DNA from: Timema cristinae
Lineage: Eukaryota; Arthropoda; Insecta; Phasmatodea; Timematidae
DNA length: 64,000 nucleotides
Direction: 5' to 3'
Assembly: GCA_039000515.1 (NCBI GenBank)
Contig: JBCFYV010000001.1
Location: 50,154,184-50,218,183 of the forward strand
The notes under the pieces were generated by a model. That model worked only from the letters and a program-made list of their open reading frames with translations. It was not told the DNA's origin and did no database searches. The first letter of the stretch is position 1. Every line of letters starts with the position of its first letter. A program made the position numbers and the translations under genes. Below, piece by piece: positions 11,331 through 23,611 of this stretch.

Positions 11331-11535
11331 AGGATGCCAAAGTAAATGTGAGATCTGAGGTATGTAGGAAAAAGACCTCAAGGGAGGCCAATAAAGCGAT
11401 GGTAAGAACAGGTAACAGAGGAGAAGAATGGAAGAAATCAAAGGAGGAAGAATGGTGAAGATAGAGGGATATGGGGGCATTTTACTAAGCTGACCCGGTC
11501 ACAGGCCAGACACAGTTGATGATGATGATGATGTC
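11331..11535 (+). mobile_element. Degenerate LINE 3' end with GAT tail
   Basis: A+G-rich decayed coding sequence; conceptual reading gives EEWKKSKEE...RDMGAFY*ADP before a GATGATGAT microsatellite tail (11517-11534). This resembles the C-terminus and simple-repeat tail of RTE-like non-LTR elements. Stops interrupt it. Family assignment is tentative. Confidence 0.4.
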
Positions 11536-11544
11536 AACTCCAGT

Positions 11545-11697
11545 TTGGAGAAAAGGAACCCCCATTTACGTGGAGCGAGTGGAAAAACCGTAGGGGAGGG
11601 GGCAGCATCATTGGTACACCTGGACGGGATTGGAACGCGGACATCACTGGCAGACCGGATGCCTTTGTCCGCGTGCCCACCGGTGCGGGCTACTGTT
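11545..11697 (-). mobile_element. SINE-B head part, separated by LINE insertion
   Basis: Body (ATTTACGTGGAGCGAGTGG) and head region (CTGGCAGACCGGATGCC, then CCACCGGTGCGGG) of a reverse SINE-B. It pairs with the tail at 11252-11330. Confidence 0.5.
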
Positions 11698-12633
11698 TCG
11701 GGTAAAACCTAGTTTTTACTTTGTTTTGTTAACTGGACGATTGCAGGCACCGTGAGTTTTGGCCATTAACAAATTTAAACGGAACAATTTTTTTTAACAG
11801 TAAAACACTTTCTTTTTTACCTTGGAAAGCGTTTAGTTCTACTGCTTAGGGTATTGGTCTGCAATAAAATGTTATTTGGTTTTTGGGTATTGTCTGAAGG
11901 TTGACCATTAATTGAATCTAAGTGATGGGAGTTAATATTATTTTAATCCACTTTTAAATTATCTTGGGTTTCTGCCTACGTAAAGTTATATAGCGGCAAT
12001 AAAAATATTTCAAGCCATTAAAAAAAAACTTGGTCAATAATTTAAAAGAGAAAAAAAATCGTTTCAAGTCGTGCAATCATCATTGTAAAAAACTGTTTTA
12101 AATAATTTATATAATATCATAAAATAAAGTTTCAACTTTCCTTTGTCGCAAATTATATATATATTTACCTATCCTGAGTTTTCTACCAGCGAAGTTTCAG
12201 TTAGGCGGCCGGCGTATTAACGATTGTGTTGTAACAGAGTTTAGGTCGCGCGTGGTTATGAGATGGGGTTGAACCAGGGATGCCCCACCCTCCTCGTATC
12301 CCCGTACAAGGCACGGATTTGATCTAGTAGGGGAGGAAAGGGGGGGGGGTTCATCAATCATACCAACCTTAGTCCACCTTTCCTCCGCTCTAGCCAACAC
12401 TGTCAGACTAAACTTACCCTTCAAGCAACCCAGGTAGTCTGATATAGTTTGTAAATATATCATTTAGTTAGAGTTTAAATTTATCATTTGGTTAGCGTTT
12501 AGCTTTAACTTTATGTTGGGCTATTTAGTGGATGGAAGGGGGGGGGATGATTTTAAAAATAGTATTTATAATATGACATTATTATAAAACAACACTTATT
12601 AAAGTTTTAACACACCTTGTTATGTTCAATCCA

Positions 12634-12890
12634 ACGCGGTGGTCGCATGGTCTAAACCGTCACTCTCGTACCAGACTAGACCTCTAATGACGGGGAGATC
12701 AAGGTTCGGATCTAGGTCGGGTGTACTGAGGGTAGTTTTCCCCGTAGTGATTTTCCACTCCCCCTTCACGCTAATGTAGGTTCACTTTATCTAAATATAA
12801 CCCACCTCATTCCTTAAACCATTATCGTAGTTGTGCACAAGCGTAAAACGTATAACTGGAACAGGTAGTACGACTCGGTGCTAAATAAAA
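12634..12890 (+). mobile_element. SINE-B copy, full length
   Basis: Head CGCGGTGGTCGCATGGTCTA with B box GGTTCGGATCT, body, and tail ending CTCGGTGCTAAATAAAA. Probable duplication GTTCAATCCA (12624-12633) and GTGTAATCCA (12891-12900), 8 of 10 identical. Confidence 0.85.
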
Positions 12891-13159
12891 GTGTAATCCA
12901 CTTGTAACTAAACTAACTTGTACTCCCTCCTGCCATGTCAAATGATAAATGATAGTCTCTTATAACTTCTTGGATTCCTTTATATAATTGATTAGTAGTT
13001 AAAATACGTGTTCAGGTTCTCTAACCGTAAGCAATGTTCCACCTTGTTTGTTCTTTTTGGTTCCTCGTTTCTTTCATGATTGATTTATCTGCGGTTCAGA
13101 TCCGATTTGTGAGGGGAAGAAGGGTTGGCTCTCCTATCATCCACTGTGATCCCTTTGCT

Positions 13160-13335
13160 GGGGTTTTAACCACGGACCAATAATGACACAGGGGTAAGAG
13201 AGAGGACATGCACCCGCATTGGCACGTGGGGAAACATCCAGAATACCCGGTCGGAGATTTGGGACCCACAACTCCAATCCAGGCTAAATGAGTCTTAACT
13301 TAACCTGCGTTCCCATCGATGTGGGGTTTTTAATT
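13160..13335 (-). mobile_element. SINE-B copy, degenerate
   Basis: CACCCGCATTGGCACGTGG body, CCCGGTCGGAGATTTGGG, and a decayed head ending CCATCGATGTGGGG. Confidence 0.4.
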
Positions 13336-14349
13336 CTTCCGGGAGTGATAATCGCCCCCCCCCCCACACACACACACTACACAATTACAAGTGTTGGATG
13401 ATTATATTTTACAATCAAGTTTGGCAAAAACAAATATAAGGCTTATTTGTATAATATTTTTTAGTTTTAATCATTTTAATTATTATTATTATTATTTTTA
13501 GTTTTATTTAATCATTTTAATTATTATTATTTTATTATTATTATATGAATATCCTCATAAAATCAGCTAAAAAATAATAAAAGAGCTTAGGAAATTCAGC
13601 GGTCAATAATCCACTAAAGGAAAACTTTGAAATCTTTCTCTAAAAAGCCAAGTCATTCCTCTGTTTGTGTATGTGTTTTTTCTTTAAAAAAGAAAGAGTT
13701 TTAGGAGTTGTTATTTTATGTGAAACTTTGTGTGTGTGGAATGGCCGCAGTAGTTCCACCTTTCAACATTTTGTAAAGAGAAACTGTAAGAAATATTCCT
13801 CCCCCTCTTCCCCCATAACAGTTGACAGATCTCCCATGACGCTACACAACGACAGACTAGGACGATACCAGGCGACAGTTGGGGTCGCTGTTAGCGCCAG
13901 GACACAATTTGATGTATGGTGAGGGTTCCTTCCTTGTATCATTCTACCGCCACACTCCATGTAGTGTACAGTGGCGGCTTGCAAACGATCCAAATTTCTA
14001 CACTCTTGATCTATGAGGATTATAGGCCCTACATTCTCTACTTTTTGGGTTTCTAATGTCTATCAACCTTTAAGATACCTGTAAGTTCGGATTCCTATGA
14101 AATCTACATTTATAATAATCCGACTTTTATAAATGGTATGAAAACATATAAACAAAGATGCCTGGTAAGAATCTAGTTAAATTTCTGATAAAATTGTCCG
14201 CGCTGCCTCTTTGAAAAGAGGCAAGAGCACAGATCTTCGCTCGGCGGATTCTCCAGTTAATACGCAGAGGAAACACATTTACAATAAATGTAACGTCACA
14301 CCTAAATACAAAGCATTAATTCGAGTGATAAAGCACATCTCTTTTGGGT

Positions 14350-14480
14350 TTTCCTTAGCACCGGACCCTTCCGGGTTGAGCGCATTTAGGATCAGGATTA
14401 GGAAAATATAATTTATCATTAAATGTGCCCGAATTTGTTTGGAGTGTGAATCTATCAAATGTATTCGGTGGCAGCTAATT
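14350..14480 (-). mobile_element. SINE-B fragment, degenerate
   Basis: TTAGGATCAGGATTAGGAAAA and ATGTGCCCGAATTTGTTTGG match the SINE-B body; ends are lost. Confidence 0.35.
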
Positions 14481-15259
14481 ATTTTCAGGAGAAGGTGGGT
14501 TGTGATGCCCACCTTTCCTAGGTTTCGCCATCACTAATAGACAGAATAGTGTTGTATTTAGTCATAGGATCACAACACTCGCCCACCTGCAGAGCCTTCA
14601 CTCGTATGCGTCTCCAATGTTTGACTTTCATTAAAGATAGGCTACACAAGCCTCATATATAACTAAACATCACAGGAAGAAATGTTATACTTTCTTAAAG
14701 AGTTGTTACAAAATGTGTTTCGTTTGAGAGCTGACGGTGTTATCACTTCTTATTTCGTCCAGGCGGGCTTCCATCCCTTCATTGGCGGGAGAGTTCTAAC
14801 GACATCCCGATAGAACCTGTGTTGCTATGTTGCTTTCTCCGGTGAGCTCTTGAAGAAACTGTTTTTTGTTTGTTCTTTTTACTCTAGAAACTTTTAATTA
14901 GGATATCCAGGTAGGTGGGTCGACTACGAGCTGTAGTTGTTATCATCCCATCTAGGATCCTGGGAATGTTAGTGCCTTCCACATCTTCATTGACCTCTGA
15001 TGTTTATTTAGGAATGCCGAGATGTAAAAAAAAAAGTAGTTTGTTTTATTGTAATGCTATCGCCTCGTGGAAGTTGGATTATCCAATCCTCACCGATGAG
15101 ATCTTATCTCTTTGAGAGTATTTGGGTTTAAATCCCGGTCACAGCGAATTTTTCAAGTTAGGAATGAATAATTAAGGTTTCCCTAGGAGCGTGGGAGCCC
15201 AGATGTTTACAACTCACGAATCATGAGCTTGGTACCGGCAGCGATAGGAATGCAGGCTA

Positions 15260-15440
15260 GATAGATTTAAGGTTGATCTAGTCTTGTTTTGCTGGCGACT
15301 GTAGTTCGGGGCTCGACTCCTGCTCGGGTATATTGAGGATGGCGTCCTTAGTTGGCTTTCACACACTCCTTCCTTCCAAAATCCAAGTACTTTTGTGTCA
15401 AAATTCTACCTTTTTCATATTCATCACATTTACTTAATTC
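15260..15440 (+). mobile_element. SINE-B fragment, degenerate
   Basis: GGGGCTCGACTCCTGCTCGG resembles the B box, followed by GTATATTGAGGATGG and TTCTACCTTTTTCATATTCA of the body. Confidence 0.4.
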
Positions 15441-15546
15441 AGATGATGGTCGGTATGTCGTGCTGGAAAAATAAAGCAAACTTGTCTTTTCAAGGTTTTA
15501 AAAGTGCCTCGAAAATACATTTTGAATCTTAACGCACGCACCCACA

Positions 15547-15700
15547 GCGGTGGTAACGCCTGACTTAGCTTGGGTTCTCGAATTTTGGCCAGGTGCAAGT
15601 CTTTCTCCTAAATGGTTTCTCACTCTCCCTCCACGACGGTTAGGTACATATATTCTTGATTTTACCTTCATCTTGACTACGCCATTGTAACAAATGCGGA
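15547..15700 (+). mobile_element. SINE-B fragment, degenerate
   Basis: GCGGTGGTAACGCCTGACTT head remnant, then CCTAAATGGTTTCTCACTCT and CCTCCACGACGGTTAGGTAC of the body. Confidence 0.4.
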
Positions 15701-16565
15701 CATCCCGGACGTTTAGTAAGATATGTTCAAAAAATTCTATGCATACTCCATTTTAGACGCATTATCAGTTGGCATAAACCATTAGTTATTCGCAGTAAAT
15801 CTTCCTTGACTTGTCCAACAGTCGGGGGGGATATTAATTGACCATTTTTCATACGGATTGACTTATTTCGGAGGACTAGAAATAATCATGTGTCACGGTC
15901 CGTCCCAAGGGCGTGATTTTGGTGTTTCCTTTCTGAGGAATTGTCACTGTGTTGACTTGAAGAATGCAGCCAAGTGTTCTTACCTGGTGAAATTTAGGCC
16001 TAGATGGATAGTGTTTCGTGCCATAAGGGCTTTGTGGTGCAGAAAGAAGCAGCTCTTGAGCAAGAGAGAAGGGATAACATCTTTGGGAGTCCACCCCCTC
16101 AAACAATAGGGGGGTGGGATGTAATTGTTCTTCATGTGTTGGACAGAAGGTAGATGACTCGGACCCCCTCTGTGTTTTCACTAGTCAACACATTACAAAT
16201 TCCAAAAATGTATTCAGTAGCCAAGGTCCATAATTCTCTGCTTTCTGAAGTGGAGGGTATTTGAGGGTGTAATGCGAAGAGGGGTTGTAAAAGTGTCACT
16301 ACCTTTTACTCTTTTGAAGAGGTCAGTCTGCTACTGACTGTTTGAATCAGTCGAGGTAATTTCCTTCGTGTCTTCGCCAGAATGGTTTAGTGAAATAGTC
16401 ATTGATCGTTTTACGATGCCTATGATTTTTTTTGGTACAGTTTTACTGCTGGTGTTTTGAGCTTTTTTTTAACATTATTTTTGTAAAATATCCTGTGAAC
16501 ACTCTTGTCCAGAATGAAAATAGACCCTTGTTTCTAGGATATTAATTATAGTTAATCAAGGGTGA

Positions 16566-16680
16566 ATTGAGGGTGGTCCCCTCCAAATGGTTTACCTCCC
16601 CCCCCACGCAAATGCAAGTACATTTCATTTAAATTTTACTTTTCTCATTCCTACTCTAATAGGCCCTATTCTAGTTAACT
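16566..16680 (+). mobile_element. SINE-B fragment, both ends missing
   Basis: GAGGGTGGTCCCCTCCAAAT and CACGCAAATGCAAGTACATT match the central SINE-B body. Confidence 0.5.
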
Positions 16681-16795
16681 CTTATCTTACGGATAAGTCA
16701 CTAGATATACTTTCACATGTTCCATACGTCAGGTAATGTGATCTTCAACTGTTTGATAAATATTATCCATACCTCCTAAACTAATAATAATAATA

Positions 16796-17060
16796 ATAAA
16801 GTAAAATGTTATCAATGTTGACAGCAACCTTAGTTCATTCGGTAGCGTGTCTGTCTTCTGAGCTGAGGGTCCCGGGTTTAATTCCATCATGGCCGAGAAA
16901 TGTATCATTGGTGAAATGTGGGTTTCCCTCTCACAGTGATAAATTAACGGCTGGGGAGCTGGATGTTGTCTGTTCTAGATTCGTGTCCTGATATAATCAC
17001 CTTAAATACCTCAAATAAATAAAGTTGACAGCAAAACAAAAACCGGCCCTTTGTACCCAT
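16796..17060. mobile_element. MITE-F fragment interrupted by SINE-C
   Basis: AAAATGTTATCAATGTTGAC before the SINE-C and the continuation AACAAAAACC after it together match the MITE-F interior seen at 56819. Used here only as the host of the SINE-C insertion. Confidence 0.5.
16828..17023 (+). mobile_element. SINE-C copy with perfect 11-bp TSD
   Basis: Head TTAGTTCATTCGGTAGCGTG, B-box region GGTTTAATTCC, the body TCTCACAGTGATAAATTAAC and tail CTCAAATAAATAAA. GTTGACAGCAA at 16817-16827 recurs exactly at 17024-17034. Confidence 0.9.
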
Positions 17061-17489
17061 ATTGTATTTTTTTCGTAACGTGTGTGTACCGTGCGCTCAT
17101 TGTGAACTTGTGAAGTAAAAGACAAATGCGAGTCCCAGCGGTCCAAAGTGGGACATGTCTACTGGCAACCCTGTCAACCCTGTCAAGGAGCTATTTGTCT
17201 AGTAACCAACCTTGAAGCAGTGTAGACTAGAGAGAGATGTGGTGGAGTTAGAGAGCATTACGTCAGTTGGATAGGAACCTCTTGACTCTCCCCTTGAATT
17301 ATAAGGAATGACCTTTGGGGTTTCCGGAAATTGTTCAATTTGATTTTTGAAGAGTTGGATTATTTATAAATGTATGTCTGGTCGGTTGATGTAGAAGATA
17401 GGTCCGATTCAGGAATCGTCAGGTATTTTCTTACTAAATAGTTTGATAGTCGCTGTAATAACTTTTGAACAGAATATCAAATGATGGCT

Positions 17490-17600
17490 TCATTATAGTC
17501 CAATTTTTATAGGCAGGACCGTATCTTAATCTAGAAAAGTTACTTGTTCTATTTGCATGTATTCGTACGTTGTCATGTGATCCACACTTGTCATTGTATA
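17490..17600. mobile_element. MITE-F fragment
   Basis: TATAGTCCAATTTTTATAGG terminus followed by AGAAAAGTTACTTGTTCTAT and CATGTATTCGTACGT, all shared with the copies near 50560 and 63040. Confidence 0.6.
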
Positions 17601-17623
17601 TACATACTAAATTACTATAAAAT

Positions 17624-17768
17624 ATTATTATTATTATTATTTGCACCGCGTCTTACTACCCGTTCGGGTTATACGCACTTACGCTAATGTGTAATGGTAG
17701 GGTGATTGTGAGATGAAATGAAGGACCTACAGTTTAACGTGGAATCCGAACCACGGTGGCTGCCTGGT
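17624..17768 (-). mobile_element. SINE-A copy, head missing
   Basis: TTA microsatellite, then close-to-consensus reverse SINE-A tail and body up to GTGGCTGCCTGG. 5'-truncated relative to the SINE. Confidence 0.9.
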
Positions 17769-17860
17769 ACTATAAAATAACAATACATTAATAAAATGTT
17801 AGCCATTTTGGCAACAAAAAGATGTATTTTCCAAGGCCCTTCCCTGCAATCTTTTATTTT

Positions 17861-18109
17861 AGCTTCGCATCCTTCTACTCGTTAGGGTTATACCCTTATC
17901 TACTAATTACGCTCAAAGTTTTAGAGATGTGGAATGCTGTATTTAGAGAAAATGTACCCGAATTTGTGTGGAGGGAGAGTGGAAACCTAAATTGGAAAAA
18001 CCTCCCTCCCGACAACCAACCGAGATTCGAACTTCTATCTCCCATCATCGGCAGTGTAGTCTAGTGCGATAGTGACTCCTTAGACTATGCGATCACTGAA
18101 GTGGGTTAC
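17861..18109 (-). mobile_element. SINE-B copy
   Basis: Tail AGCTTCGCATCCTTCTACTC, body TGTGTGGAGGGAGAGTGGAA, B box region CCGAGATTCGAAC, and head TTAGACTATGCGATCACTGA. Near full length, diverged. Confidence 0.8.
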
Positions 18110-18289
18110 TGTAATTCCTAATAGTTCGTAAACACTAGTAATAGCCTAATTCATAAGTAGGCAGTATTTCAGCAGTAACTTACTTTTTAATAATATATAC
18201 CTAATAAGTTCTGCACTAATCTCTCGGCACTTATTACAAATATTCACGAACTGTCAAGGTAGGCCTATGTAGAAAATATGGGAAGAGAG

Positions 18290-18560
18290 GTAAGTGCTCC
18301 TAGTGGAGTCCAACTCTCTAAGTGTAAGTTCTAAGTGCTGCAGCGAGCGTCTTGTGTGCTTCCTGCCAGCCTTGTCGGACCATGTGCGAATGTGTGGAAC
18401 CCCCCTCCCCAAGTACTGCGCGTGTGCGCGCGGCCCCGCGCCTCGACGCTGTTCTGTTTTATTGGAGCACGTTTCCGCCGCCAGGTGATGACTCGCCAGT
18501 GGCGTGGAGCAGGCCCTGTTACCTCATTGGGTGGCCGCTACGACTTCTACTCCGGGTTTA
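18290..18560. other. GC/CpG-rich block in intron 2
   Basis: About 270 bp of GC- and CpG-rich DNA (for example GCGCGTGTGCGCGCGGCCCC) in otherwise AT-rich intron. Three overlapping + open frames exist, but none has a recognisable domain. It could be an enhancer, an alternative exon, or a GC-rich repeat; the sequence alone does not decide. Confidence 0.35.
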
Positions 18561-18699
18561 AACAAAGCTTGAATTTTATCACATTAGAATTTTGATTTAA
18601 GCCTGATCTACTGTGACATTATTAAGATTAAACAAAATCACAATAAACTTTTTTATTTTTGTAAGTTATTTAAAAAAAACGCAACAATAAAGGAGTCAG

Positions 18700-18860
18700 C
18701 CTTGTCTCGTCAGGTTTTCCGGTGACGGGGAAATTGAGGCTCAATTCCAGCCGTATGAAATAAACACATTTTCTTAAATAATTCCCTATTTATTTTCTCC
18801 GTGTAAATGCGGGTAGACTTGTTCAAAATTCTACCTTTCTCACCCCTACCCCATAAATTA
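18700..18860 (+). mobile_element. SINE-B fragment, degenerate
   Basis: GGTGACGGGGAAATTGAGGC, CTCAATTCCAGCCG, then CCGTGTAAATGCGGGTAGAC and TTCTACCTTTCTCACCCCTA in SINE-B order. Confidence 0.45.
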
Positions 18861-18924
18861 AACATGACAATATCCAGATATACGGTGCAAATATCACAGT
18901 TTCTTTTTTTATACAACATATATT

Positions 18925-19176
18925 TAGCACCGCGTCTTACTACACGTTCAGGCCATACACTTAAGTACTAATTACACTAATGGGTTAGGAATTGAGAAAG
19001 TTGAGTATAGAGTAAGTGAATCCTCATTTGCGTGGAGGGAGAGTGGAAACACCATTTAGGGAAAAAGAACCACACCCGTTCACCCGACCGAGATTCAAAC
19101 CTCGATCTCCCCGTCCTCGGCAGTCTAGCTCAACACGAAACTAGCGCGTTAGCTAACTACGCCACCGAGGCGGGTT
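18925..19176 (-). mobile_element. SINE-B copy, full length
   Basis: Complete reverse order: tail AGCACCGCGTCTTACTAC, body TTGCGTGGAGGGAGAGTGG, B-box region CCGAGATTCAAACCTCG, head to GCCACCGAGGCGGG. Confidence 0.85.
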
Positions 19177-20883
19177 ATATTCTTAAAACCATTCTTCGAA
19201 CACGCTTTTAATACTGTTTCAACGTTCCACCACAATTTTAACATCCCTTTAACATCTTCTTTATTTCCTCTTGTGACAAATTTTATCTAACCCTATCTTC
19301 TATAATAATGATGGTGTAAAACCCTTCAAAATGAACCAGTACTTCAATACGAGCTTAGCGAAGCCCTGTAGGCTAACTGTCGTATATATAATGGGCTATT
19401 GTGCCCACCCCTGGCTCACTTTAGGCACCTATTTCCCGTGTATGTCTATTACTGAGCCCATTATACCGTGAACACCACCGTTACGAAACTAGGCTACAAG
19501 AGCATGAGCCGATTAATGACTTCTTGCTTGCCTCGCTGCCTAATAAGGCAGATGCTCTTTCTAAGTCAATTAATTCATGTTCATACATTATATTTAAACA
19601 ATATAGCCTAATTTTGACGGTTTCCTTGGAATTTACCTTTAGTGCATGTTTTACTTGTCTTATCGTTCATTCTTTGCATGGACTTCATTATGAGAAGACT
19701 TTAGTTCTCGTCCAGGCATGGATAATTTGGAATGCTTTAATAAATTATCTCGGACAATTTCATTTTATTATCCATTATAGGTATTATAAATTTAATAAAT
19801 ATTCTTAAACCCATGTCTAAAATAAATATTGTCTAAATTAGCCAATCTTGACCTTTAAATATGCCTAGTAAATTTTAGAATTTTGAAAAGTAATATAAAA
19901 CGCTACTTTTAATATAATACTGGTCTATACGTACGTATCTAATATCAATCAAAAACAAAAGCGTCTCATTTAAATTTTAAAAATCCTAAATAAATCAAGT
20001 AAATATGGTTTGTTAAATAAAATCGACATTAATCACCTTGTGGTTCAATCTAGCCTTATGCTTGTTAATAGTAAAATGTCTTATCATCAATGTTATTTAT
20101 TTTTCTGCTTAGTTTCTTTCTAATCTGTCCCAGACCTGTTGAAAGTAATTTGCTCGGATGAGGTTTTTTTTTCATACGTCAGTTGAATATTAAACAAACT
20201 TGCTGTGGTTAGTTCCATGAGTACCGTAATTTGGATCTTCAATTTCTCACAGATCTAACATAGTGCTATAATTTAATGCAAATAGACTACCTATTTTTTT
20301 CTCTTGCGCACATTGCACGCCATTGTTTCTACAAGTAATATTTTTACGTGTAGTCATAGCGGATGTATTTACAATCATAATACGGTGTTGTTGAACCCAA
20401 TAAGTAAACTCATTAACTGGTAAATACCAACCATATAAAAACATCCACTGGAAAGAAAGATGGTGCGTGTGTGTGTATTTTTATTCGTGACAATAACGCA
20501 TGTGGCATCACAGTACTGAGGGCGCTAAGAGGTGTCCGTACATACTACCGGAGGTTCCCGTCGATGCCTATCACATTGTGCTTGTCGTCTCTCATATATA
20601 CCCCACCCCATCCTAGATGGTCACGTGGTGGGGCTACTCTCACATGTAATTTGACGATAAATAGCATAAAGTTTGTACGCCTTTTCTTTTTTCTAACCCA
20701 CGTAATTAAATCACTTTTAAATGCTTGACCTTTTGGATAACCCCCCCACCTCCCTCTCTTCTCCATGCGAGTACAATTGGTAACGTCGTCTCAGACTCGT
20801 TTTAGGTTAAGTAGGTTCAATTGATGAGGTCAACCAACCTAACTTTATTTTTTGCGGTGGTTTTTTTTTTTCCTCCTCACAAT

Positions 20884-21065
20884 CGCCGTTGGGCACGCGG
20901 TCTAAACGTCAGGCTAATTTTTTTCTGGTTTTTCTATGTCTAGAAGGTCAAGGTTCGGATCTTGGTTGGAAATACTACGGGTGGTTTTCTTTTAAAATAG
21001 TTCACTACTCCCCCTCTACGCCAATACGGTGATTTCCCTTAAATTCTACCTTCCTCGTATTAGGT
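20884..21065 (+). mobile_element. SINE-B copy, tail missing
   Basis: Head GGGCACGCGGTCTAAACGTC, B box GGTTCGGATCT, body GGGTGGTTTTC and TTAAATTCTACCTTCCTCGT. Confidence 0.65.
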
Positions 21066-22174
21066 CTAGGTCTATCTATTAGTGTAATTGCGGTTATTTG
21101 AAACGAGTAGGTAGTCCATTTAAAAATATGAAAGATTAGGTCTATGCTCCTATCCAAATTAGATTCGTTTGCTCTGTCTGTCCCTTTAAAACAAATATAC
21201 TGTGTAACAAATAAGCGTAGCGGCAAGTAACTCAAGACATCGTGGTGGTGGTAGTGAGTTATTCACCCCCCCCCCCCCCTCCCTCTCTATTCCTTCCTTT
21301 TGTATCACTGGGTTAGTGCAAGTGGCAGTGATTAGTCCCTGGTTGATTACAATATAAAGGGAGGAAAGACGGGGGGATATTCTGTCGCTCGCTGGCCCAT
21401 GTGTGTACATATGTGTCACTGGCAACCAGACTAAGCAACTAGAATAGTATAACAGTTGGCCGGTTTCATCTAACTGCGTGCGTGTCTGATATTTACTAAA
21501 TACGGGACAAGAGAATATTGGAGGAACACAATTAGGAGGTAACTGCGGCAAATCGTTTATTGTAGTTTCGGTTGTTAAAAACTGTTTTTTACGTGCATGA
21601 ACACAATATTTGTGTAATGTCTAGACGTACCCCCTGTTTGTAATGATATTTCCTGGAAGCTATGTGAGGAAATAGGGGTGTTCACCCCATCTATTACCAT
21701 TTTTAATACCATTTATATTACCCTCTCCAAGCTATACTTTGTGAATAACATTTATGATTTATTGTTTGTTAGTTTAAAGTAAAATTAAATCTGAAATATC
21801 AAGGAGAAACTGTCCATTTTTTTTCCCTCTCTCGATGGTTTACAAGAGAATCTAACCTATATGAACCAGCCTTTACTTATCGGAGCCATAGCGTTGCTAT
21901 TCTCTGAAGGAGGTTAAGGGATTTACATGAATCATATTTATAATTTTTAACGTTTTCAAATGTAACGAAGTAAGTTTTGATGGTAACTTATTGCTATATT
22001 CCCCAATCAAAACTTAACGCAATCAAAGTTTTTACCAAAAAGCAATTACATTTTCAATATTAGAAAATTAAGATATGCAAGCTTTAATATTTTCCCCCCT
22101 AAACATTGAAAAACAATGTGGGCCAACAGAATGGTTTTTTTTTTCACTTGCTATCCTCATATAATTTCATTATT

Positions 22175-22334
22175 GGGGTGAGAATGAGGCAGGTAAAGTT
22201 TTGAAGAAATAAACCAGCATTTGAGTGAAAAGGGATTAGTAGTTAATCTAAGGGAGGACCTCTTAGTTGTTAACTGCGCTGGGATTAGAACCTCGAGTGA
22301 CGCCTTACACCACTCGATCACTGATGTGTGTCTG
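22175..22334 (-). mobile_element. SINE-B copy, degenerate
   Basis: CCAGCATTTGAGTGAAAAGG body and GGGATTAGAACCTCGAGTGA, then CACCACTCGATCACTGATG of a decayed head. Confidence 0.45.
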
Positions 22335-22419
22335 GTTTTGAGCTAGTTTGTAAGTCTTGTATTGATAATAAATATGTGCTATGAAAGTCCACGATCAGAA
22401 TAACGTCTCTGAAATGAGC

Positions 22420-22690
22420 TCACTACGTAACATTGAGACCTCCTCGCCACGTACGCCACTGTATGGGGCCACCCCGTAGTGCGAGGACCACGTGACTGTT
22501 TCCGCCGAGTAATTCCGACGTGTTCCCGCCGGAGCGCTGTGGTATGCGGGGACGGTCCTCCCTCTCCGCCACTTGAGCAGTTGGGACTCTCCGCTGCGGC
22601 GTGGCTTGGAGTGAGCGTGGGAACTTCACTCCTTATACAGGAATAAAACAGACCGGTCCATCTTGGTGGGCGGCGTTGCCACGTGGACCA
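22420..22690. other. GC/CpG-rich block in intron 2
   Basis: A compact CpG-rich block containing a CACGTG E-box (22489-22494 region), an E2F-like TTCCCGCC, and CGTGGGAA at 22616-22623, which fits the Su(H) consensus YGTGRGAA. Single sites of this length are expected by chance several times in 64 kb, so only the base composition is notable. No open frame here has a recognisable domain. Confidence 0.35.
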
Positions 22691-23611
22691 GTCGTCACCG
22701 ACAAGATTGAGTTATTATGCTCCTTTAGGTAGGGTGGAAGGGAAAACGTGTTGAACTACGTATTTTTACAGTTTTTATTTTAAAAAACATGTTAGTTTCT
22801 AAAATAAATGTAAAAAAATGCCTTAAAGATTGTCACCTTTTAATTTGACAGTTAAAAAGTTACGTCAAGACATTCGAACTGCAGTCTTTGATAGAAATCA
22901 GCAGTACCTCTAAAAACGGTCAGATTTAGAGTGTGGAGGCCCCGGAGCTGTAACAAAATTGGAGATCTCATCATTAGACGAATGTTTTCCTTTTTATCGT
23001 TTCGGCATTATCATATTTTACTTACAAAATTTACTACCTAAAGTTCATTATTAAAGATATTGCTTAAATAAGGAAAATTGTCATCGCGATTAGTTTGTAC
23101 TTTCTTTCAATGAAAACGGAACTCTACTTTTTTTTCCTTTCATTGTTCATTTCGGCCACCCTACGTCATTTCTATGAATTTCCTTAGTGATTGAAAATTA
23201 TCGTAGCTGTATTCGACATTAATCGACTTGGCAACACTTGCCTGTTAAGAAGAGGAAGCGGTAGAAAGGAGGGGGTGGGGTGGGGGAAACTATTCCCCTA
23301 ATGAAAGGGAATTAATTTTAATTAAATTCTCACTCTTATTCCTTTTTAACTTGTTGTATCCTTCTGTCATATTATCATTAGGGAAACTTTTTTTTTAACG
23401 TGTGGAGCACCTAACTACGATTCTTAAAAATGATGTTCGGAATTCTCAACCCCCTCCCCCTACCCCCCCAGCCACACGCCTTTTGAAAACCAATAAAACC
23501 TAACGACATATTTTGAGGGTGATCGTAACCTTAAATAGGGAGTAACTGTTTTTAAAAGAGGTGACAATTTACACAAACTTAGAACGGGTGTCTTACCTTT
23601 ACAGATAGTGA

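Noticed and set aside
21186..21551. 121-codon - strand ORF
   Set aside because: Low-complexity, no domain, and includes a C/G homopolymer read as glycine.
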